Origin: Comamonas sp. NLF-1-9
GTDB taxonomy: Bacteria; Pseudomonadota; Gammaproteobacteria; Burkholderiales; Burkholderiaceae_C
Assembly: GCF_019195435.1 (NCBI RefSeq)
Contig: NZ_CP078069.1
Location: 2,356,001-2,420,000, forward strand
Reading direction: 5' to 3'
Length of the DNA: 64,000 nt
Below the pieces are notes generated by a model. It saw nothing but the letters and a program-made list of their open reading frames with translations, ran no database searches and was not told the origin of the DNA. Made by a program: the position numbers and the translations under genes. Each line of letters begins with the position of its first letter. Within the stretch, counting starts at the first letter, position 1. This document shows positions 50,750-59,676 of the stretch, piece by piece.

Positions 50750-52996
50750 ATGAATACCGCCACAGCAAGCACCACTGCCACCCTCGACCTGGGTGTGGGG
50801 GGCATGACCTGCGCCAGCTGCGTCGCCCGGGTGGAGCGCGCGGTGCGCAAGCTGCCCGGCGTGCAGGACGCGAGCGTGAATCTGGCCACCGAATCGCTGC
50901 ACCTGAGCTACGACGGCGCCGAGCCCGACATGGAGCTGCGCGCGCGCCGCGCGGTGCGCAATGCCGGCTACGAGCCGCGCGGCCTGCAGGAGCAGCAAAC
51001 CGAGGCGGCGCAGCAAGGCCCCTGGACCGGCTTTGCCCCGGTGGCCGCCGGCCTGCTGCTGTCTGCGCCGCTGGTGCTGCCGATGTTTGGCGACCTCTTC
51101 GGTCGCGCCTGGATGCTGCCCGCCTGGCTGCAGTTTGTGCTGGCCACCCCGGTGCAATTCATTCTGGGCGCGCGCTTCTACCGCGCCGGCTGGCATGCGG
51201 CCAGAGCGCTCAGCGGCAACATGGACCTGCTGGTGGCGCTGGGCACGAGCGCGGGCTACGGCCTGTCCCTGTGGCTGTGGTGGACTGCGCCCGCAGGGCA
51301 TGCGCCGCACCTGTACTTCGAGGCCTCGGCGGTGGTCATCAGCCTGGTGCTGCTGGGCAAGTGGCTGGAGACGCGCGCCAAGCGCCAGACGACCGCGGCC
51401 ATACGCGCCCTGCACGCGCTGCGCCCCGATACCGTGGCCCTGCTCACGCCGGACGGCGAGGTGCAGGTGCCGATCGCCGAAATCATGGTGGGCGACCAGC
51501 TCGTGGTACGCCCGGGCGAGCGCATTCCCACCGACGCGCTGGTGCTCGAAGGCGAGTCGCAGGTGGACGAATCCATGCTCACCGGCGAGCCGCTGCCGGT
51601 GCCGCGCGCCAAGGGCAGCAGCGTCACCGGCGGCGCGATCAACGGTGAAGGCCGCTTGGTGCTGCAGGTCAGCGCCACCGGCAGCGAAACCGTGCTGGCA
51701 CGCATCATTCGCCTGGTGGAAGACGCCCAGGCGGCCAAGGCGCCGATCCAGCGCCTGGTGGACAAGGTCTCGGCGGTCTTCGTGCCGGTGGTGTTGCTGA
51801 TCGGGCTGTTCACGCTGCTCGCCTGGCTGTGGGCCGGCGCGGGTCTGGAGGCTTCACTGATCCACGCGGTCGCGGTGCTGGTCATCGCCTGCCCCTGCGC
51901 GCTGGGCCTGGCCACGCCCGCAGCCATCATGGCCGGCACTGGCGTGGCGGCGCGCCACGGCATCCTGATCAAGGACGCGCTGGCGCTGGAGCTTGCCCAC
52001 CGGGTGGCCACCGTTGCCTTCGACAAGACCGGCACGCTGACCGAAGGCAAACCGCGCGTGAGCGCCTTCGTGCCCGCCGAGGGCGAGGACGAGAGCGCGC
52101 TGCTGGCCGCACTCGCCAGCCTGCAAAGCGGCAGCGAACACCCGCTGGCGCGCGCGGTGGTGCAGGCGGCGCGCGAACGCGGCCTGCCGGTACTCACCCC
52201 GCAAGCGGTGCGCGCCGTGGCCGGCCGCGGCACCGAGGGGCAGGTGCAAGGTCGCAGCTACCTGATCGGCAGTCTGCGCTGGATGCAAGAGCTCGGGCTG
52301 GCGCTGGGCAGCCTGGACGCGCGTGCCCGGGCGCTGCAGGCCGAGGGCGCAACGCTGTCCGTGATGGCCGAGCGCGGCGCCGACGGCCTGCAACCGCGCG
52401 CCCTGCTCGCCTTTGGCGACCAGCCCAAGCCCGGCGCGCGCCAGGCATTGGCCACGCTGCGCGCGCGCGGGCTGCGCAGCGTGATGATTTCCGGCGACAA
52501 CCGCGGCGCGGCCGAGGCAATGGCGCGCCGCCTGGGCCTGCGCCCCGAAGAGGGCGAGGTCCTGGCCGAGGTGCTGCCCGGCGACAAGGCCGCGGCCATC
52601 CGCCAGCTGCAGGCCGGCGGCGCCGTCGTGGCCATGGTGGGCGACGGCGTGAACGACGCCCCGGCGCTGGCTGCGGCCGACGTGGGCATGGCCATGGGCA
52701 ATGGCACCGACGTGGCCATGCACGCGGCCGGGATCACGCTGATGCGCGGCGACCCGCAGCTCGTGGCCGCGGCGCTGGACATCTCGCACCGCACGGTGCT
52801 CAAGATCCGCCAGAACCTGTTCTGGGCCTTCATCTACAACGTGGCTGGCATTCCGCTGGCGGCGCTGGGCTATCTGAGCCCGGTGGTTGCCGGCGCGGCC
52901 ATGGCGCTGAGCTCGGTCAGCGTCATGGCCAATGCGCTGCTGCTGCGCCGCTGGCGCCCGCAGGGCGAGAATCGGGCATCCAGCGCGACCCAATAA
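50750..52996 (+). CDS. copA: CopA, Cu(I)-exporting P1B-type ATPase
   Basis: 748 residues. One N-terminal HMA domain with MTCASC (Cys21, Cys24), then eight membrane segments with the ion-selectivity CPC motif in [13 protein letters not shown] (Cys381, Cys383), phosphorylation site DKTGT (Asp425), [11 protein letters not shown] (HP motif), [19 protein letters not shown] and [18 protein letters not shown]. It exports Cu(I) to the periplasm. AAGGAG precedes ATG 50750, and an excellent CueR-type promoter lies upstream. Confidence 0.97.
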   Translation: MNTATASTTATLDLGVGGMTCASCVARVERAVRKLPGVQDASVNLATESLHLSYDGAEPDMELRARRAVRNAGYEPRGLQEQQTEAAQQGPWTGFAPVAAGLLLSAPLVLPMFGDLFGRAWMLPAWLQFVLATPVQFILGARFYRAGWHAARALSGNMDLLVALGTSAGYGLSLWLWWTAPAGHAPHLYFEASAVVISLVLLGKWLETRAKRQTTAAIRALHALRPDTVALLTPDGEVQVPIAEIMVGDQLVVRPGERIPTDALVLEGESQVDESMLTGEPLPVPRAKGSSVTGGAINGEGRLVLQVSATGSETVLARIIRLVEDAQAAKAPIQRLVDKVSAVFVPVVLLIGLFTLLAWLWAGAGLEASLIHAVAVLVIACPCALGLATPAAIMAGTGVAARHGILIKDALALELAHRVATVAFDKTGTLTEGKPRVSAFVPAEGEDESALLAALASLQSGSEHPLARAVVQAARERGLPVLTPQAVRAVAGRGTEGQVQGRSYLIGSLRWMQELGLALGSLDARARALQAEGATLSVMAERGADGLQPRALLAFGDQPKPGARQALATLRARGLRSVMISGDNRGAAEAMARRLGLRPEEGEVLAEVLPGDKAAAIRQLQAGGAVVAMVGDGVNDAPALAAADVGMAMGNGTDVAMHAAGITLMRGDPQLVAAALDISHRTVLKIRQNLFWAFIYNVAGIPLAALGYLSPVVAGAAMALSSVSVMANALLLRRWRPQGENRASSATQ

Positions 52997-53004
52997 GCCT
53001 TTTC

Positions 53005-53706
53005 ATGCAGCCTCGTGTCCTCGGCACCGTCCACACCGTCTTGCGCGGGCCCGCCCGGCCCTATCTGCGCCTGGACGGCCGCGACGGGGGCTTGAGCGCC
53101 ATCGACAAACAGGCCGTCACCGGGCCGGTGCAGGTCGGGTTCGACGGGCTGGCGGGCGATGAACAAGGCGATCGGCGCGTGCACGGCGGCCCCGACAAGG
53201 CGGTGCACCAGTATGCGCTGGAGCACTACGAGGCCTGGCGCCGAGAGCTCGGGCCGCTGGCCGTGCTGCAGGCGCCGCCCGCGTTTGGCGAGAACTTCTC
53301 CAGCACCGGCGTGAGCGAAGAGGACATTTGTCTGGGCGACCGGCTGCGCGTGGGCAGCTGCGTGCTCGAGGTCTCGCAGAGCCGCCAGCCCTGCTGGAAG
53401 CTCAACACCCGCTTCGGGCGCGCCGACATGGCGCTGCGCGTGCAGCAAAGCGGGCGCACCGGCTGGTACTACCGCGTGCTCGAACCCGGCCAGGTGCAGG
53501 CGGGCGACAAGCTGAACCTGCTCGAGCGCCCGCATCCCCGGTGGCCGCTGTCGCGCGTGATCACGCTGCTCTACGTCAAGGTGCTCGACCTCGCGCAGCT
53601 GCGCGAGCTCGCTGGCCTGCCGCTGACGCCCTCCTGGCAGAAGCTGGTGCGCCATCGGCTGGAGCGCCACAGCGTGGAAGACTGGGAACGGCGCACGCTG
53701 GGCTGA
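53005..53706 (+). CDS. MOSC-domain protein (YiiM-like)
   Basis: 233 residues with the MOSC sulfur-carrier domain: GLAGDEQGDRRVHGGPDKAVHQY, AFGENFSSTGVSEEDICLGDRLRVG, then the conserved Cys in VSQSRQPCWKLNTRFGRAD. The C-terminal extension ends LPLTPSWQKLVRHRLE, as in YiiM. MOSC proteins transfer sulfur or reduce N-hydroxylated bases with molybdenum cofactor. It follows copA by 8 bp, possibly cotranscribed. Confidence 0.9.
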   Translation: MQPRVLGTVHTVLRGPARPYLRLDGRDGGLSAIDKQAVTGPVQVGFDGLAGDEQGDRRVHGGPDKAVHQYALEHYEAWRRELGPLAVLQAPPAFGENFSSTGVSEEDICLGDRLRVGSCVLEVSQSRQPCWKLNTRFGRADMALRVQQSGRTGWYYRVLEPGQVQAGDKLNLLERPHPRWPLSRVITLLYVKVLDLAQLRELAGLPLTPSWQKLVRHRLERHSVEDWERRTLG

Positions 53707-53734
53707 AGCGCCATCTGCTGCTACCCTCGCGCCC

Positions 53735-54232
53735 ATGCTACGCCGCAGCCTCCTGATTGCCCCCGTGGGCGGCCTGCTTGCCGCCTGCGGGGCGCCGCGC
53801 CTGGCGCCGCCCGGTGCCGAATGGGACGCGCTGAGCCCGCCCCCGCCCAGCCGCATCAGCGACGAAGAGGCGAGCGACATCGCCATCCATGCGCTCGGCC
53901 TGGTGGGCACGCCTTACCGCTACGGCGGCAACACGCCCGAGGGCGGCTTCGACTGCAGCGGCCTGATCGGCTATGTCTATGGCAAAAGTGTTACCGGCAT
54001 GCGCCCGCCGCGCACCGTCGCCGGGCTCAGCGGTTTCGGCGCGCCGCTGGCGCGCAATGGCTTGCGCAGCGGCGACCTGGTGTTGTTCGGCAGCGGCCGG
54101 CCGACGCACGCGGGCATTTACGTGGGGCAGGGGCGTTTTGTGCATGCGCCGTCCAGCGGCGGCACGGTGCGCCTGGACCGTCTGGACGGCCCCTACTGGT
54201 CGCGCCAGGCCACGAGCTACCGCCGCCCCTGA
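53735..54232 (+). CDS. NlpC/P60 peptidoglycan endopeptidase lipoprotein
   Basis: 165 residues, exported with lipobox LLAAC (Cys18). NlpC/P60 catalytic residues are visible: YRYGGNTPEGGFDCSGL (Cys74), RPTHAGIYVG (His125) and RFVHAP (His137). It would cleave D-gamma-Glu-mDAP or similar bonds in murein. It is short, with no SH3b domain, so the catalytic domain is anchored almost directly to the lipid. Confidence 0.9.
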   Translation: MLRRSLLIAPVGGLLAACGAPRLAPPGAEWDALSPPPPSRISDEEASDIAIHALGLVGTPYRYGGNTPEGGFDCSGLIGYVYGKSVTGMRPPRTVAGLSGFGAPLARNGLRSGDLVLFGSGRPTHAGIYVGQGRFVHAPSSGGTVRLDRLDGPYWSRQATSYRRP

Positions 54233-54244
54233 AGGCGCGCCTTG

Positions 54245-54790
54245 CTACCAGTGCAGCGCGTAGCGCAGCTGCACCAGATTGATGCCGGGGTTGGGCCGCT
54301 TGATGCGCGCGTTGGAGATGTGCTGCACGCTGAGCATCACTTCCTGCTGGCGCTGCTCGCCAAAGCGCAGCCCCACACCCAGGTGCGAAGCAAAGTTGAA
54401 GGCGGTGCTGAAGGCCTTGCCCGGCTTGCGGTAGAGGTGGTCCATCAGCGTGATGCCTATGCCCGCCTGCACGAACCACGGGGCCTGCCCTGCGTCGGGC
54501 GTCCAGCGCAGCACCGGCGTGAGTCCGAGCAGCCACAGGCCGCTGTGGCGCACGCCGCGGTAGTTCCAGCGGCTGGCGTAGGCGTCCCAATGGCCGCTGA
54601 GCGTGCCACTTGCGAGCTGCCAGCCGCTCGTCTTCCAGGGCAGCGTGGTGCCCAGCGTCAGCAAATGGGTGCCGCCCGAAGAGGCGCTGCCCTGCAGGTA
54701 GAACGTGGCTTGCGCATCGAGCGGCTGGGCCGCGGCGCCCGCTGCAAGCAGCGCCACAAGGGCTGCAGGAAAAAAGCGAAGCAGGGGCAT
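54245..54790 (-). CDS. PagL-like lipid A 3-O-deacylase
   Basis: 181 residues with signal peptide (about 1-21, ending AGAAA) and an 8-strand beta-barrel pattern ending in Trp, typical for an outer-membrane protein. The catalytic stretch VQHISNARIKRPNPGIN carries His157 and Ser159. The acidic residue that normally follows 11-12 residues after the Ser (PNPGEN / PNDGIE) is Ile/Asn here, so activity is uncertain. PagL removes the 3-O acyl chain of lipid A. Converges on the NlpC gene with 12 bp between. Confidence 0.82.
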   Translation of the reverse strand: MPLLRFFPAALVALLAAGAAAQPLDAQATFYLQGSASSGGTHLLTLGTTLPWKTSGWQLASGTLSGHWDAYASRWNYRGVRHSGLWLLGLTPVLRWTPDAGQAPWFVQAGIGITLMDHLYRKPGKAFSTAFNFASHLGVGLRFGEQRQQEVMLSVQHISNARIKRPNPGINLVQLRYALHW

Positions 54791-54887
54791 GGGGCGGCTG
54801 TGGGCGGGTGGAGGGCCGCTAGTCTACGGCGAATGCCGCCGGCCGGCAGGCCGCCCCCGCGCCCGCCGGCCGCGCCCCAAACCTGCC

Positions 54888-55427
54888 TCAGGAAGCCGAG
54901 GCGCCGCGCTGCTGCTGCCCGTGGCGGTGCGCACCGTGGCGCTCGCCATGGCCGTGGTGCCCGCCGCGCAGGCCCTGAGCATCAAACACCTTTTGCTGCT
55001 CGGCGTTGAGCTGGGCGTAGAAGGCCTTGACCGCCTCGTCGCGCTGGTCCATGCGCGCCATCTGCTGCTCCCGCAGCGCACGCATGCGGTCGATGCGCTC
55101 TGGGGTGCTCAAGCCCTTGAGCTCGCCGCGCTGCAGGCGCGCGTGCTCGGCGGGCTGCAGCGCCTGTTGAAAGCGCTCCCAGGCGGGCATTTGGGCGGCG
55201 CTCAGTTGCAGCTTTTCCTTGAGCCGTTGCGCGCGCTGCTCGCGCTTTTGCTGCCAGCGTGCGCGCCGCTCGGCATGGCGGTCGGCGGCCGCCGGGGCGG
55301 CGCCTTGCACCTGGGCCTGCGCCTGGGTTTGCGCGGGGGCCTGATCGGCCGCCTGCACGCCAGCGGCGCCCAGAGCCAGCGCCGCCGCGGCCAGCGCGGC
55401 CCAGACGGGGGTGGTGAGTTTCTTCAT
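54888..55427 (-). CDS. Spy/CpxP-like periplasmic protein with His-rich tail
   Basis: 179 residues: signal peptide (about 1-26, GAAGVQA), a Gln/Ala-rich stretch, then a helical core with CpxP/Spy LTxxQ-like motifs (LQLSAAQMPAWERF; LNAEQQKVFDAQG) and many Arg/Gln. The C-terminus is strongly His/Gly-rich (GGHHGHGERHGAHRHGQ), which could bind Zn/Cu/Ni. Periplasmic ATP-independent chaperone or metal-stress sensor. Start at ATG 55427. Confidence 0.8.
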   Translation of the reverse strand: MKKLTTPVWAALAAAALALGAAGVQAADQAPAQTQAQAQVQGAAPAAADRHAERRARWQQKREQRAQRLKEKLQLSAAQMPAWERFQQALQPAEHARLQRGELKGLSTPERIDRMRALREQQMARMDQRDEAVKAFYAQLNAEQQKVFDAQGLRGGHHGHGERHGAHRHGQQQRGASAS

Positions 55428-55560
55428 GGTGCATCCTTTGCATGCAGTTGGAGATGCGAGCCAGTGTGCGCGGCGCATGTAAGCCGCCGGTGTGCGCCCG
55501 CTGCAGCTGTGTAAAGTTGCGAAAACCGGCCAGCAGCCGGCAGGAACGCAAGCCGTCATT

Positions 55561-55614
55561 TTTCAACCAAATATGGCTCCAGCCCTTTGTTGACAAGCGC
55601 TGGCAGCTATCACA
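55561..55614. repeat. Dispersed palindromic repeat (copy h), best-preserved
   Basis: The bottom strand reads GTGATAGCTGCCAGCGCTTG, then TCAACAAAGGGCTGGAGCC, then ATATTTGGTTGAAA. Head GATAGCTG, arms CCAGCGCTTGT / ACAAAGGGCTGG and tail ATTTGGTTGAAA make it the best consensus copy. It ends 11 bp before the rdgC start. Confidence 0.88.
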
Positions 55615-55625
55615 AGAGTAGTCTT

Positions 55626-56519
55626 TTGTTCAAAAACCTCATCCTCTATCGCATTCACCCCGGCTGGAGTCCGGACCTTGGCGCACTGCAGGACGCGCTC
55701 GCCAGCCTGCCCTTTGTGCCCTGCAGCGCCAGCCAGGAGCAATCGGCCGGCTGGGTGCCGCCGCGCGGGCAGGAGCACGGCGCGCTGGCCGAGAGCGTGG
55801 CCGCTCAGTGGCTGCTGTGCTGGCAAACCGAAAGCCGCATGCTGCCGGCCAGCGTGGTCGCCCAGCGCGTGCAAGAAAAAGTGCAGGCCATTACCCGCGA
55901 CAGCGGCCGCATACCCGGGCGCAAGGAAAAGCGCGAGCTCAAGGACGAAGCGCGGCTGGACCTGCTGCCGCGCGCCTTCACCCAGCGGCGCAGCCTGCGC
56001 GTATGGCTGGACCCGCACGCGCGCCTGCTGGCGATCGACAGCAGCAACCAGACCCGCGCCGACGCGGTAACTACCGCACTGGTCAAGGCGCTGCCCGGTT
56101 TTGCCCTTGCGCTGCTCGATACGCGCACCAGCCCGCAGGCGGCGATGAGCACCTGGCTGAGCGAGCGCCAGGCGCCGGCCGGTTTCAGCATCGACAACGA
56201 GTGCGAGCTCAAGTCCGGCGCCGCCGACAAGGCCGCGGTGCGCTACGCCCGCCATCCGCTGGACATCGACGAAGTGCCCGAGCACATTCGCGCCGGCAAG
56301 CTGCCCACGCGCCTGGCCATGAGCTGGCAGGCGCGCGTGAGCTTCGTGCTGACCGAAGGCCTGCAACTGCGCCGCCTGGCGCTGCTGGAAACCCAGGCTC
56401 AGGAAAACCAGCGCAGCGATGACGACTTCGACGCCAATCTTGCGCTCTACACCGGCGAACTCAGCCAGATGCTACCCGCGCTGATCGAAGCCCTGGGCGG
56501 CGAGCAGCCCGCTGCCTGA
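55626..56519 (+). CDS. rdgC: RdgC, recombination-associated DNA-binding protein
   Basis: 297 residues matching RdgC: opening (L)FKNLILYRIHPGW, then WVPPRGQEHGALAE, WLLCWQTESRMLPASVV and the C-terminal LYTGELSQMLPALIEALGGE. It forms a ring dimer on double-stranded DNA and dampens RecA activity. No ATG exists; TTG 55626 gives MFKNLILYRI, the family N-terminus, with AAGAG upstream. Repeat copy h ends just before the start, so the leader looks rebuilt. Confidence 0.9.
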   Translation: MFKNLILYRIHPGWSPDLGALQDALASLPFVPCSASQEQSAGWVPPRGQEHGALAESVAAQWLLCWQTESRMLPASVVAQRVQEKVQAITRDSGRIPGRKEKRELKDEARLDLLPRAFTQRRSLRVWLDPHARLLAIDSSNQTRADAVTTALVKALPGFALALLDTRTSPQAAMSTWLSERQAPAGFSIDNECELKSGAADKAAVRYARHPLDIDEVPEHIRAGKLPTRLAMSWQARVSFVLTEGLQLRRLALLETQAQENQRSDDDFDANLALYTGELSQMLPALIEALGGEQPAA

Positions 56520-56535
56520 ACCGGCAGACCCGCCC

Positions 56536-57789
56536 ATGGCGCTCAATTTCGTCTGGGTCGGGTTCTTTTTGCTGGCCTTTGCCAGCGCCTGCGTGCGCTG
56601 GTGGCTGGGCGATGTGGACATCTTCCAGCGCCTGCTCGGCGCGATGTTCGACGGCGCGCGCTCGGGCTTTGAAATCTCGCTCGGCCTGGCCGGCATCATG
56701 GCCTTGTGGCTGGGTCTGATGCGCGTGGGCGAAAAGGCCGGCATGGTCGAGCTGCTGGCACGCCTGGCCCAGCCCCTGCTGCGCCGCCTGTTCCCCGAAG
56801 TGCCCGCCGGGCACCCGGCGCAGGGCGCGATGACGCTGAACATCTCGGCCAACCTGCTCGGCCTGGACAACGCCGCCACGCCCCTGGGATTGACCGCGAT
56901 GCGCGAACTGCAAACCCTCAACCGCGAGGCTGAAAGCACGGCGAGCAACGCGCAGATCATGTTCGTGGTGATGAACACCGCCGGGCTCACGCTGATTCCG
57001 ACATCGGTCATCGCGATCCGCCAGAGCGTTGCGCTGCAGCAGGGCATCACCAGCGGCTTCAACGCCGCCGACATCTTCCTGCCCACGCTCATCGTCACCT
57101 TCATCGGCCTGCTCACCGGCGTGCTGGCGGTCGCCATGGCGCAGCGCCTGCCCTTGTGGCGCGCACGCCTGCTGCTGCCGGTACTGGGCGTGGCAGGCGT
57201 GCTCCTGGGCAGCGTCGCGCTGCTCGCGCGCCTGCCGGCCGAGCAGGCCGCGCGCATCGCGGGCAGCACCGGCGCCGGCGTGATCCTGGCCATCGTCGCA
57301 CTCTTCCTGGTCGCCGGCGTGTGGCGGCGCATCAATGTGTATGACGCCTTCGTCGACGGCGCGCGCCAGGGCTTTGACGTGGCGGTGCAGATCGTGCCCT
57401 ACCTCGTTGCCATCCTGGTTGCCATCGGCGTGTTCCGCGCGGCCGGCGGCATGGACGCCATCCTCACCGTGCTCGGCCACGCCATCGGCGCGCTGGGCTT
57501 GCCCACCGACTTTCTGCCCGCCCTGCCCGTGGGCCTGATGAAGGTGCTCTCCGGCGCCGGTGCGCGCGGCTTGATGATCGACGTGCTGCAAACCCACGGC
57601 GTCGATTCCTTCGTCGGGCGCCTGGCAAGCATCATCCAGGGCTCGACCGAAACCACCTTCTACGTGCTCGCGGTGTATTTTGGCAGCGTGGGCGTCAAGC
57701 ACACGCGCCATGCGCTTGCCTGTACGCTGCTGGCGGATGCGGTGGGGTTGATCGCCGCCATTTTTGTCGGGTATGCGATGCTGCGTTGA
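56536..57789 (+). CDS. SpmA-SpmB-like fusion, nucleoside-recognition (Gate) domain membrane protein
   Basis: 417 residues with about ten membrane segments and two nucleoside-recognition/Gate modules: the N-terminal half resembles SpmA (VWVGFFLLAFASACVRWWLG; NISANLLGLDNAATPLGLTA) and the C-terminal half SpmB (VQIVPYLVAILVAIGVFRAA; ASIIQGSTETTFYVLAVYFG). In spore formers SpmA and SpmB are separate; fused versions are common in Proteobacteria. Transported solute unknown. 16 bp after rdgC. Confidence 0.82.
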   Translation: MALNFVWVGFFLLAFASACVRWWLGDVDIFQRLLGAMFDGARSGFEISLGLAGIMALWLGLMRVGEKAGMVELLARLAQPLLRRLFPEVPAGHPAQGAMTLNISANLLGLDNAATPLGLTAMRELQTLNREAESTASNAQIMFVVMNTAGLTLIPTSVIAIRQSVALQQGITSGFNAADIFLPTLIVTFIGLLTGVLAVAMAQRLPLWRARLLLPVLGVAGVLLGSVALLARLPAEQAARIAGSTGAGVILAIVALFLVAGVWRRINVYDAFVDGARQGFDVAVQIVPYLVAILVAIGVFRAAGGMDAILTVLGHAIGALGLPTDFLPALPVGLMKVLSGAGARGLMIDVLQTHGVDSFVGRLASIIQGSTETTFYVLAVYFGSVGVKHTRHALACTLLADAVGLIAAIFVGYAMLR

Positions 57790-57867
57790 GGCGGCGCGTG
57801 CGCGACTTTTGCATTTGTCTCTTGCAGGTATTCATTCAAGCTAGTCGTAGTAGTAAGTGGCCTGCCT

Positions 57868-58036
57868 TCCGTGGGACAAGTGCACAAAGCACTGCAAATT
57901 CAAGGACTTGGCGCAAGCACAAGCGGGTCTTGCAGCCGGCCGCAAGCGGTTGCAGCTTTGGGGACAAATCCGGCCAACGGCCCGGTCCTGTGGACAAGTG
58001 CCTGCTTGTCCACGTCCGATTCATGACTTATCCACA
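57868..58036. other. Cluster of DnaA-box-like sites in a convergent gap
   Basis: Within the 238-bp gap between the SpmAB-like and DUF3293 genes lie a perfect DnaA box TTATCCACA (58028-58036), one-mismatch boxes TTGTCCACA (bottom strand, 57989-57997) and TTGTCCACG (58006-58014), and a further GTGGGACAAG at 57871. The middle two form an inverted repeat TGGACAAG-tgcctg-CTTGTCCA. The gap holds no gene. It could titrate DnaA (datA-like) or mark an origin-proximal site. Confidence 0.5.
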
Positions 58037-58453
58037 GGCCGTGAAGACCAGGCCGGGTATGGCGTCCTGGGCGCTGAACACCAGCGCGATCTGACCCCAT
58101 TGCCTGGCCAGTTGCAGCGCCGCTTCTCGCGCAAGGCCGGGTACCAGCCAACTGGCTTCTGCGGGCCAGCCGTTGAGTGGGTGCTGACCCAGGCCGGGCA
58201 GCGGGGCGTAACCGAGGCGGCGCAGCTGCGTCAGCAAGGCCTGGTGGCGCTGGGCGTTGGTGGCCGGCTCCAGCAGCTGGCTGCCGGGGTTGGCTGCACT
58301 CAGGAAGGCGCTGCATTGCACCCGCCGGCGCTGGTGCAGGGCGCGCAGCGCAGCGCTGGCCTCGCCTATGCGCAGCACGAAGGGCGCGTCGCCGCCCACC
58401 CGGTATTCGGTCTCCAGATAGGCGGCGAGCAGTTCGGCGGGGATCGCGGACAC
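58028..58453 (-). CDS. DUF3293-family protein
   Basis: 141 residues matching DUF3293: LLAAYLETEYRVGGDAPFVL at the N-terminus, then CSAFLSAANPGSQLLEPATN, GYAPLPGLGQHPLNGWPAEA and the terminal QIALVFSAQDAIPGLVFTAC. No known function. A DnaA-box consensus overlaps its stop codon. Confidence 0.75.
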   Translation of the reverse strand: MSAIPAELLAAYLETEYRVGGDAPFVLRIGEASAALRALHQRRRVQCSAFLSAANPGSQLLEPATNAQRHQALLTQLRRLGYAPLPGLGQHPLNGWPAEASWLVPGLAREAALQLARQWGQIALVFSAQDAIPGLVFTACG

Positions 58454-58466
58454 GGCCGCGCCGGGT

Positions 58467-59654
58467 TCAGACCCGCTCGAAGATGGCGGCGATGCCCTGG
58501 CCGCCGCCTATGCACATGGTCACCAGCGCGTAGCGCCCGCCGGTGCGCTGCAGCTCGGCAATCGCCTTGGTGGTGATGATGGCGCCGGTGGCGCCCACCG
58601 GGTGGCCCAGCGAGATGCCCGAGCCGTTGGGGTTGACCTTGGCCGGGTCCATGCCGAGTTCCTGCGTGACGGCGCAGGCCTGGGCGGCGAAGGCTTCGTT
58701 CGCCTCGATCACGTCGATGTCGGCGAGCTTGATGCCGGTGCGCTGCAAGACCTTTTGCGTGGCGGGCACCGGGCCTATGCCCATGTAGCTGGGGTCTACT
58801 CCGGCGTGGGCGTAGCCGACCAGGCGCGCCAGGGGCTTCACGCCCAGGGCCTGCAGCCGGTCGCCGCCGACCAGCACCACGGCGCCCGCGCCGTCGTTGA
58901 TGCCCGAGGCATTGCCTGCCGTCACCGTGCCGCCCTCCTTCTTGAACACCGGCTTCATGCCGGCGAGAGCCTCTGCCGTGGTGTCGGAGCGCACGTGCTC
59001 GTCGGTGTCAAAGACGACGGTGCCCTTGCGCGTCTTGATCTCGATGGGGACGATCTGCTCCTTGAAGTGGCCGGCAGCAATCGCGGCGGCGGCGCGGCGG
59101 TGGCTTTCGGCGGCGAGCTGGTCTTGCATCTCGCGGCTGATCTTGTAGCGCTCTGCGACGTTTTCCGCCGTCACGCCCATGTGCAGCTTTTGCCAGGGGT
59201 CGTGCAGGATGCCGATCATGTAGTCGACGAGCTTGGCGTCGCCCATGCGTGCGCCCCAGCGCGCGGCGGTGTCAAAGAAGGGCCCGCGGCTCATGGATTC
59301 AGAGCCGCCGCCGACGGCCGCATCGCAGTCACCCAACTGGATGGCCTGGGCCGCCGAGACGATGGCTTGCAGGCCCGAGCCGCACAGGCGGTTGACGTTG
59401 AACGCCGGGGTTTCGATGGGGCAGCCCGCGTCGATGGCGGCCACGCGCGAGAGGTAGGCGTCGCGCACGTCGGTAGGGATCACGTTGCCGATGACCACCT
59501 GGCCCACGGCCTTGGGGTCGATGCCGGCGCGCTGCATCGCCGCCTTGACCACGGTGGTGGCGAGCTGGGTGTTGGGCACGTCCTTGAGCGAACCGCCAAA
59601 ACTGCCGACGGCGGTGCGGGCGGTGCCCACGACAAAGACTTCACGTTGGGACAT
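58467..59654 (-). CDS. Acetyl-CoA C-acetyltransferase (thiolase)
   Basis: 395-residue biosynthetic/degradative thiolase. Catalytic Cys in [15 protein letters not shown], His in [15 protein letters not shown] and second Cys in [16 protein letters not shown]. It condenses two acetyl-CoA or cleaves 3-ketoacyl-CoA. With the adjacent enoyl-CoA hydratase it forms part of a beta-oxidation or PHB-precursor operon; length and motifs resemble PhaA/BktB but cannot separate them. Confidence 0.94.
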   Translation of the reverse strand: MSQREVFVVGTARTAVGSFGGSLKDVPNTQLATTVVKAAMQRAGIDPKAVGQVVIGNVIPTDVRDAYLSRVAAIDAGCPIETPAFNVNRLCGSGLQAIVSAAQAIQLGDCDAAVGGGSESMSRGPFFDTAARWGARMGDAKLVDYMIGILHDPWQKLHMGVTAENVAERYKISREMQDQLAAESHRRAAAAIAAGHFKEQIVPIEIKTRKGTVVFDTDEHVRSDTTAEALAGMKPVFKKEGGTVTAGNASGINDGAGAVVLVGGDRLQALGVKPLARLVGYAHAGVDPSYMGIGPVPATQKVLQRTGIKLADIDVIEANEAFAAQACAVTQELGMDPAKVNPNGSGISLGHPVGATGAIITTKAIAELQRTGGRYALVTMCIGGGQGIAAIFERV

Positions 59655-59676
59655 GGGGAACTCCGTTCATCAAGGG

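Noticed and set aside
50612..51415. 268-codon upstream extension of the antiporter into copA
   Set aside because: The extension is low-complexity and antisense to copA; MEPIIAKLAEQF at 50611 is followed at once by the family's first membrane helix.
57790..58027. Calling the DnaA-box cluster oriC
   Set aside because: No dnaA, dnaN or gyrB nearby and no AT-rich unwinding element is visible, so only a DnaA-binding region can be proposed.
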